From Neelides folsomi (Eukaryota; Arthropoda; Collembola; Neelipleona; Neelidae), in assembly GCA_034687125.1 (NCBI GenBank), contig JAQGBZ010000642.1:1-23648 (forward strand): a stretch of DNA of 23,648 nucleotides, written 5' to 3'. The translations under genes were made by a program, and so were the position numbers. The notes under the pieces were generated by a model that saw only the letters and a program-made list of their open reading frames with translations, searched no databases and was not told where the DNA came from. Below are positions 18,881 through 23,648 of the stretch, piece by piece; position 1 is the stretch's first letter; each line of letters opens with the position of its first letter.

Positions 18881-19560
18881 TCAGCGTGTCTTTTTATTAA
18901 ATCATTGAGGTGGATATTTATTGATAAAAATAAAGTGGCTAAATGTTTAACGTTTGTAATTAAATAATCTATACAATCAATTAGTATTTAATGTTATATT
19001 TGGTATATTATTTATATGGAATACTAAATTTTGAATAAAATGTTAGGAATTTTAGATTAATAAATAATTTTAGACCACTCCTTCATTTTTCAAAGCACCT
19101 TCTGAAAAACGCATGTAAATGAAGGCAGCGCCGATTATTAATTATTAGTTATTACCCGATATCCCAAAGTCTAGATCACCAGAGGTCATAGAGGCATCCC
19201 GACATCGACACCCGATAATTTACATTACAGGTCCTATCTCAACTACCAGAAGCCTGAATACCCGAGATAGCAGAGACATGATGAAAAGACTTGAATTGTT
19301 CCATTAACCCGAGACCCGAATATATTACACTCCCTACCTAACCTAACCTACACCCATGGATTATTAACCCGAGACAAGAGAGCCAAAAACCTTATTCACC
19401 CCAAAGGGGATTTCTTATTCAATTGTTCACATGTTAAATGTTGGATCAACTTGATTTAATGGTTGGATCTAATGTTGGAATAAATGATTAAGAAATGATT
19501 CATTGGCGTGAGTAAGATATTCGATTTTTAGAATGCTTCTGCATTCTTGTAGAGTAAAAA
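18881..19560. other. Intergenic DNA with CCTAA and CCCGA short repeats
   Basis: No gene is supportable. At about 19130-19380 the sequence turns less AT-rich and contains repeated short motifs: acccga or acccgag at several places, attaacccgagac twice (about 19303 and 19364), and cctacctaacctaacctaca at about 19332. The latter resembles about three units of the arthropod telomere repeat but is too short to call a telomere. Confidence 0.35.
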
Positions 19561-20007
19561 CGTACAAAGAGAATACTTTTATGTGAGTACCTACAAATTG
19601 TAGTGAGAGGTTAAATTTTTCATGGAAGCAATTGGGAAGTTGGAGAGAATGATAAAAGCTTATTCCACAGCCCCTCATCTTTGTGAAATGAAATGCAGTA
19701 GTAGAAATGAGCAAGGGACTTAAAAGCTTACATGAGAGCCGTGGAAGAGAGACGCGGGCTTAAAAGTTTTAATGCGAGTAAAGGAAGGATCTAAAGGGAA
19801 CTGGGAGTGTTTGGCTCTCCATTCCTCATGCTGGCGAATTCAATGCAAGAAATATTTTCCTGGGGGAGTCGGGTCTGATTGATGGAAAAGGTTTCAAATG
19901 AGTAATGAGTAAGAAATATTTTATAATTTTGAGTAAGATATCACATTTTTATATTTCGCCGAGATCAAATACCATGTGATCATGTCCTGCAAATTCGAAA
20001 TTCAATA
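19561..20007 (+). repeat. Diverged direct repeat, copy 1
   Basis: This segment realigns, with substitutions and small gaps, to 21394-21825 in the same orientation. Shared landmarks in order are gtacaa..agaatactt, catggaag, cagcccctcatctttg, taatgcgagtaaaggaagg, ttggctctccattcct and aaatattttataattttg. Identity by eye is roughly 75-85% in the core. The foldback element at 20017 is inserted at its right end. It is a dispersed repeat of unknown class. Confidence 0.65.
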
Positions 20008-20016
20008 TAATTTTTG

Positions 20017-20963
20017 GGTCAGGGTATCGATGATGGACCCAAGTGAAAATTTTCAGTTTTTTTCAAAAACCAAATATGCTCAAAATGGCTCAATTTGCGT
20101 AGAAAACATGTTTTGACATGATTTTGTTATGTTATGTTAGGGTCAGGGTCTCGATCCTGGATACAAAAACGGGCACATTGAACCCAAAAAGAGGCACATT
20201 GAACCCCAAAGTGAGCACATTGAACCCCAAAGTTGGCACAAATTAGAAGGCACATGTGCCCAAAAAGGCCACAAGCCACATTGCTTTTAAAGTGGGTAAA
20301 TGTGCCTGTTATCGGGCACATAAGGGTTTAAATGATTCAAATTAATAATTAATTTTCTTAATTAAAAAGCATATTGTATATATTAATGAATTTATTATTT
20401 TTAATTGTATATATTTAAATTATTATAATTCATAATGCAATAAAATTAAAAATAATAATGTAATGTTACGCAGTTATATTTTTAATTCATTTATTTCCAA
20501 ATTTCATTATATTGCTATTTTTATTATTATAAGTGTTAAATATTTTTAGTATATCAAATACATTAATTACGTGATTGCTTTTTAACTAAGAAAATTAATT
20601 ATTAATTTGAATCATTTAAACCCTTATGTGCCCGATAACAGGCACATTGGGTTCAAGAGCCCTTGTGCCCTTTTTCGGGCACATGTGCCTTCTAATTTGT
20701 GCCCACTTTTGGGTTCAATGTGCCTCTTTTTTGGGTTCAATGTGCCAACTTTGGGGTTCAATGTGCCTCTTTTTGGGTTCAATGTGTCCGTTTTAGGGCA
20801 CATGTGCCCGTTTTTGTATCCAGGATCGAGACCCTGACCCTAACATAACATAACAAAATCATGTCAAAACATGTTTTCTGCGCAAATTGAGCCATTTTGA
20901 GGATATTTGGTTTTTGAAAAAAACTGAAAATTTTCACTTGGGTCCATCATTGATACCCAGACC
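20017..20963. mobile_element. 947-bp foldback element with 9-bp target duplications
   Basis: The arms at 20017-20371 and 20576-20963 are inverted copies around a loop of about 200 bp of AT-rich DNA. The outer 40 bp of the two ends differ at two positions; each begins GGTC(A/T)GGGTATC. Perfect 9-bp direct repeats taatttttg flank it at 20008-20016 and 20964-20972. Long inverted repeats with 9-bp duplications are typical of Mutator-like (MULE) non-autonomous or foldback elements. No transposase is encoded. The open frames inside come from short tandem repeats of ggcacattgaacccaaa and are not genes. Confidence 0.8.
20171..20240. repeat. Short tandem repeats in the left foldback arm
   Basis: Units of about 22 bp, (g)gcacattgaacccaaaa, are repeated three to four times with small changes. 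The right arm has the complementary array at about 20690-20810 with at least as many units. This explains why the right arm is about 30 bp longer. Confidence 0.7.
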
Positions 20964-20972
20964 TAATTTTTG

Positions 20973-21393
20973 ATTTGTGTTATATGTTATATTTTATTAA
21001 TTTATTGAACATAAACAATAAGATATAACACAAATTGGGCATACCTAATATCTAATATTAGGTAAATCCAATTCACATTAAAAAGTAAGTTAATTTAAAC
21101 TTAAAGTTAAAGATGTTTAATGGTAGAAATTCAAAAAATTATGACAAATGCTTAACCTTAACCATGTCGTTAAAGTATTCAAGCATTCAAACTTTGATGG
21201 AAATATTAATGTAAAAGAACTTTATTAAATCTTTTTTGGATAACTTGGATGAGATAAGAAATGCTTTCCATTTTTCCATTGAGTTACTCAGCCCGTGAAG
21301 ATTTCATCCAGCAATAGCAATAAGCCTTTACTTTGTTACGATATTGTCCCTCAACCAGAGTAAGAATTTCTATTGTATCGAATGGTAACAAAA
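20973..21393. other. Spacer between the foldback element and repeat copy 2
   Basis: AT-rich, no gene. It includes a short inverted repeat, tttgtgttatat near 20975 and atataacacaaa near 21022, separated by about 35 bp, and a small palindrome cctaatatctaatattagg at about 21045. Confidence 0.4.
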
Positions 21394-21825
21394 TGTACAA
21401 GATAGAATACTTTGATGTTAGAACAACATTTTTAGAGAGTGGGTAAATTTCTCATGGAAGGTGGAGAGAATGAGAGAAGCTTATTCTACAGCCCCTCATC
21501 TTTGCGAACTGAAGTGCATTAGTAGAAATGAGCAATGAACTTGAAAGCTTACAAGGGAGCTTAGGAAGAGAGGAGAGGGCTTGGAAATTTTAATGCGAGT
21601 AAAGGAAGGATCTAAAGGGAAATGGATGGGATAGGAGTTTTTGGCTCTCCATTCCTCTTACTGACTCATTTAATGCAAGAAATGGTTTCAGGGGGAAGTA
21701 CGGTCTGAAAGATGGAACTATGTATGAGTTAGAAATATTTTATAATTTTGAGTAAGATATCCCATTTTTATATTTCACCGATATCATATGTCATGCAAAT
21801 ACGAAGTACAATGAAATTAATTTAG
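21394..21825 (+). repeat. Diverged direct repeat, copy 2
   Basis: The same-orientation partner of 19561-20007, without the foldback insertion. The alignment runs through tgcaaatacgaagtacaatgaaa at the end, which corresponds to the sequence just before the insertion site in copy 1. The empty-site sequence here helps define the insertion event. Confidence 0.65.
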
Positions 21826-22351
21826 GCCGTTTTTAACAAATGCATTTTTATAAAAATTAGATTTCAAAGTCCGCTTTTATTTATTACTACAACGCTTTAA
21901 TTAACGAGGTGTTTGAAAGTGAAATGAAAAGTACGTAATATTCACTTAAAACAATATGCAATAACAACAAATTAAAAACACACTACCATAATGAAACGGA
22001 TCACTAGTTTTAATATTATATATCACTTACACAAATGAATATTTTTAGATGATCTCTCGATTAAGTAATTTTAGATAGAATTTGTTACGAGAAAGGAGAA
22101 TTTGTTAAAGTTGCTAAAGTACAACACTATAATAACGATGTGTCTAAAGTGCAATGAAAAGTAAGTATGAATAGATTTTTTTATTCAAATAATTGTTCTT
22201 CATATAATTTAAAATTGATTTTGATTAATGGTTAAGAAAGGTTAAAAGGCTATGTGTAAGAAATATTTTATTTGAATCGCAAAGAATCCTAAGGGTTAGA
22301 AATCTTTCAATTAAATCACAAAGCGGGCTTTGATCCAACAAGGACCAAGGA
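21826..22351. other. Intergenic DNA, no supported feature
   Basis: AT-rich sequence with no recognisable gene, RNA or repeat boundary. The phrases 'gtgtttgaaagtgaaatgaaaagtacgtaat' and 'gtgtctaaagtgcaatgaaaagtaagtatgaat', about 230 bp apart, are loosely alike and may be a weak internal duplication. Confidence 0.3.
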
Positions 22352-22578
22352 ATGTTCTTTCGGAGACCACAAAGTGGTTTAGCCAAGTTGTTGTTTCTAT
22401 GGAGGTTTAGGGATGATTGGTCCTATCCAAGGCATATGTTGCACAACCCCTCATCTTTTCAGCTAAAGTTTAGAAGGAGATATAGCTTAGCGATTTGTGA
22501 GCTTTTGCATGTTTTATCGATGAACGATGCTGACTTGGAAATACTTGTTTCAATATCTGAATTAATACTAAGGTACAG
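22352..22578 (+). other. Open segment ending in a good splice donor (possible exon)
   Basis: An ATG-initiated frame of about 75 codons ends at AGGTACAG|GTAAAT, a strong donor match at 22578/22579. The translation is basic at first and resembles no known family. Part of it (acaacccctcatcttttcag, about 22443) recalls the cagcccctcatcttt motif of the direct repeats, so it may simply be repeat-derived. Coding status is doubtful. Confidence 0.15.
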
Positions 22579-22694
22579 GTAAATCTTCACCAGGGTTTTT
22601 ATTATAATTTATACATTATAAATAATTGTTGATATTATTAAATGCTAAATGAATATGAAATAATAATTAATTAGGTTTAATATTGAACAATGTG

Positions 22695-23120
22695 ACATTT
22701 TATTCCATATACTTTATAAATTCAATAATGTTCATGAATAATTTAGTTACTATTCCAGAACTTGTGAATTATTTTTGACTTCAATTTTCATTTGAGTGAA
22801 AATGGAATTGAGAAATGGAATTGACCTCCCTACTTGATTTTCCGATCTCGATTTCCAAACGGCCACTCAAAGCGGTTAATGTTATTATAACTGCACTGTA
22901 ACATTTTATTTCACTTATTTTATATATGGCACAGTCTTCATGAATAAAATGGTTAATTATATTCGAGAACTATTGTATTCTTAACGGACTTCTATTTACA
23001 TTTCAGTTAAAACTGGAATTGAGAGAATGGCATTTTTTATAAAATTACAGCCCATTAGACCTCCCAATTTGAATTCATCTCGATTTCCAAAAGACCACTC
23101 ATAATTATTGTATTGTTACT
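22695..23120 (+). repeat. Two-unit tandem repeat, about 206-bp unit
   Basis: Both units begin acattttatt (22695 and 22901). They share, in order, ttcatgaata, a (c/g)agaact motif, a tttcagt or tttgagtgaaaa(t/c)tggaattgaga stretch, a gacctccc motif, and (g)atctcgatttccaaa followed by ccactca. The units are clearly diverged. No coding potential is seen. It may be a decayed satellite or an unequal-crossover duplication. Confidence 0.55.
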
Positions 23121-23648
23121 CTATCAACATTAAGATGAACGTATAATTGAAATATTTTAATGGTTACAAAATCTCACATTGTTCTCTTTCAATATTGAGA
23201 ACTTGGGACAACTTAATTCTTTTGTCATTTTGAATTGCACAAAATTGGAAAATTAATTTCAATAAAATTGGTTTAAATACTTACCACTATACTAACGAGG
23301 AATGATTTCATTTAATGAAACAAAATTAACTAAAAGTTGTCACAAAATTGTAAATTTTGAACTGCCGACACAAGATTTCGAGTGTATTCTTTCGATACAA
23401 TTTCCCCGGGCCACCGCCTGTGTGCTGAAATGGACTTGTTTAAGAGCCCAAGTTACAGTGAAGATTGGGTTTGGTTCGTGAGGTAGAGAAGGAGCCTGAG
23501 TTTTTATGGTTGCTAAGGGGGATGGATCTGGAGGAGCTGGTGGTTTGGTTCAACTTCAACAGTCCCATGGTAATCTCGCTAGGCAAGGATAGTGAAGAAG
23601 ATTGGCAACGATGATGAGACGGATGCTGTGATCTCAACAAATCTCGTT
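23121..23648. other. Right edge of the window, unrecognised
   Basis: AT-rich to about 23370, then noticeably richer in G and C (ccccgggccaccgcctg near 23404) to the edge. The GC-richer part is open on the minus strand over 23440-23640 as a Ser/Asn-rich frame that resembles no family. It may be the start of an element or exon continuing beyond the window; this cannot be decided here. Confidence 0.25.

Noticed and set aside
19332..19352. Interstitial telomere of the (TTAGG)n type
   Set aside because: Only about three imperfect CCTAA units are present, here and near 17221; too short to distinguish from chance or repeat-internal sequence.
20127..20321. Minus-strand protein with repeated F-x-V-Q-C-A
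   Set aside because: It is a translation of the short tandem repeats in the foldback arm; the complementary arm gives an analogous fortuitous frame at 20607-20837.
19561..21825. Reading the two direct repeats as LTRs of a retrotransposon
   Set aside because: No TG...CA ends, primer-binding site, polypurine tract or pol-like coding sequence between them; the interior is mostly the foldback element and AT-rich DNA.
1..23648. tRNA, rRNA or CRISPR features
   Set aside because: Reading by eye found no cloverleaf with a proper anticodon arm and no rRNA core sequence. The short repeats present are MITE or transposon sequences, not spaced CRISPR repeats. A covariance-model scan was not possible.

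Overview
The window is AT-rich nuclear DNA of an animal, most likely an arthropod. Four genes have short GT-AG introns, one of them a clear Eiger/TNF ligand, and Tc1/mariner-type hairpin MITEs are scattered through intergenic and intronic DNA. Short CCTAA runs fit, but do not prove, the arthropod TTAGG telomere unit. A springtail or other hexapod is possible; the sequence does not settle it. No bacterial operon, CRISPR array, rRNA or tRNA was seen.

Left part (about 1-5100): two genes on the minus strand. The first is mitochondrial malonyl-CoA:ACP transacylase (4 exons, 430 aa). The second is an F-box/leucine-rich-repeat protein (5 exons, 467 aa) whose F-box is split over three exons and whose C-terminus needs a 35-nt micro-exon. 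A degenerate, relatively GC-rich repeat (5360-6055) and a MITE lie in the gap that follows.

Middle (about 7900-12600): a complete plus-strand gene for an Eiger-like TNF ligand (5 exons, 562 aa). It has a type II membrane anchor, acidic coiled-coil stalk, furin-like site, long polar linker and a C-terminal TNF homology domain with a CxnC disulphide pair. Three hairpin MITEs sit in its introns.

Right-middle (13274-17422): a 4.15-kb segment is bracketed by 40-bp inverted repeats (37/40 identical). It holds a decayed transposase, a separate HTH transposase fragment, an orphan cysteine-rich exon and an apparently intact four-exon gene for a secreted coiled-coil protein of unknown family (362 aa). 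Just outside is a second secreted protein gene, cysteine-rich (3 exons, 207 aa), which resembles the orphan exon. This transposon-bracketed pair of secreted-protein genes is the most unusual part of the window.

Right part (about 18900-23648): no convincing gene. It holds a 947-bp foldback element with perfect 9-bp target duplications, inserted in one of two diverged direct repeats, then a two-unit tandem repeat and unrecognised sequence to the edge.

The genes share no obvious pathway. All exon structures were built by hand from reading frame, splice consensus and family similarity, and have not been checked against transcripts.
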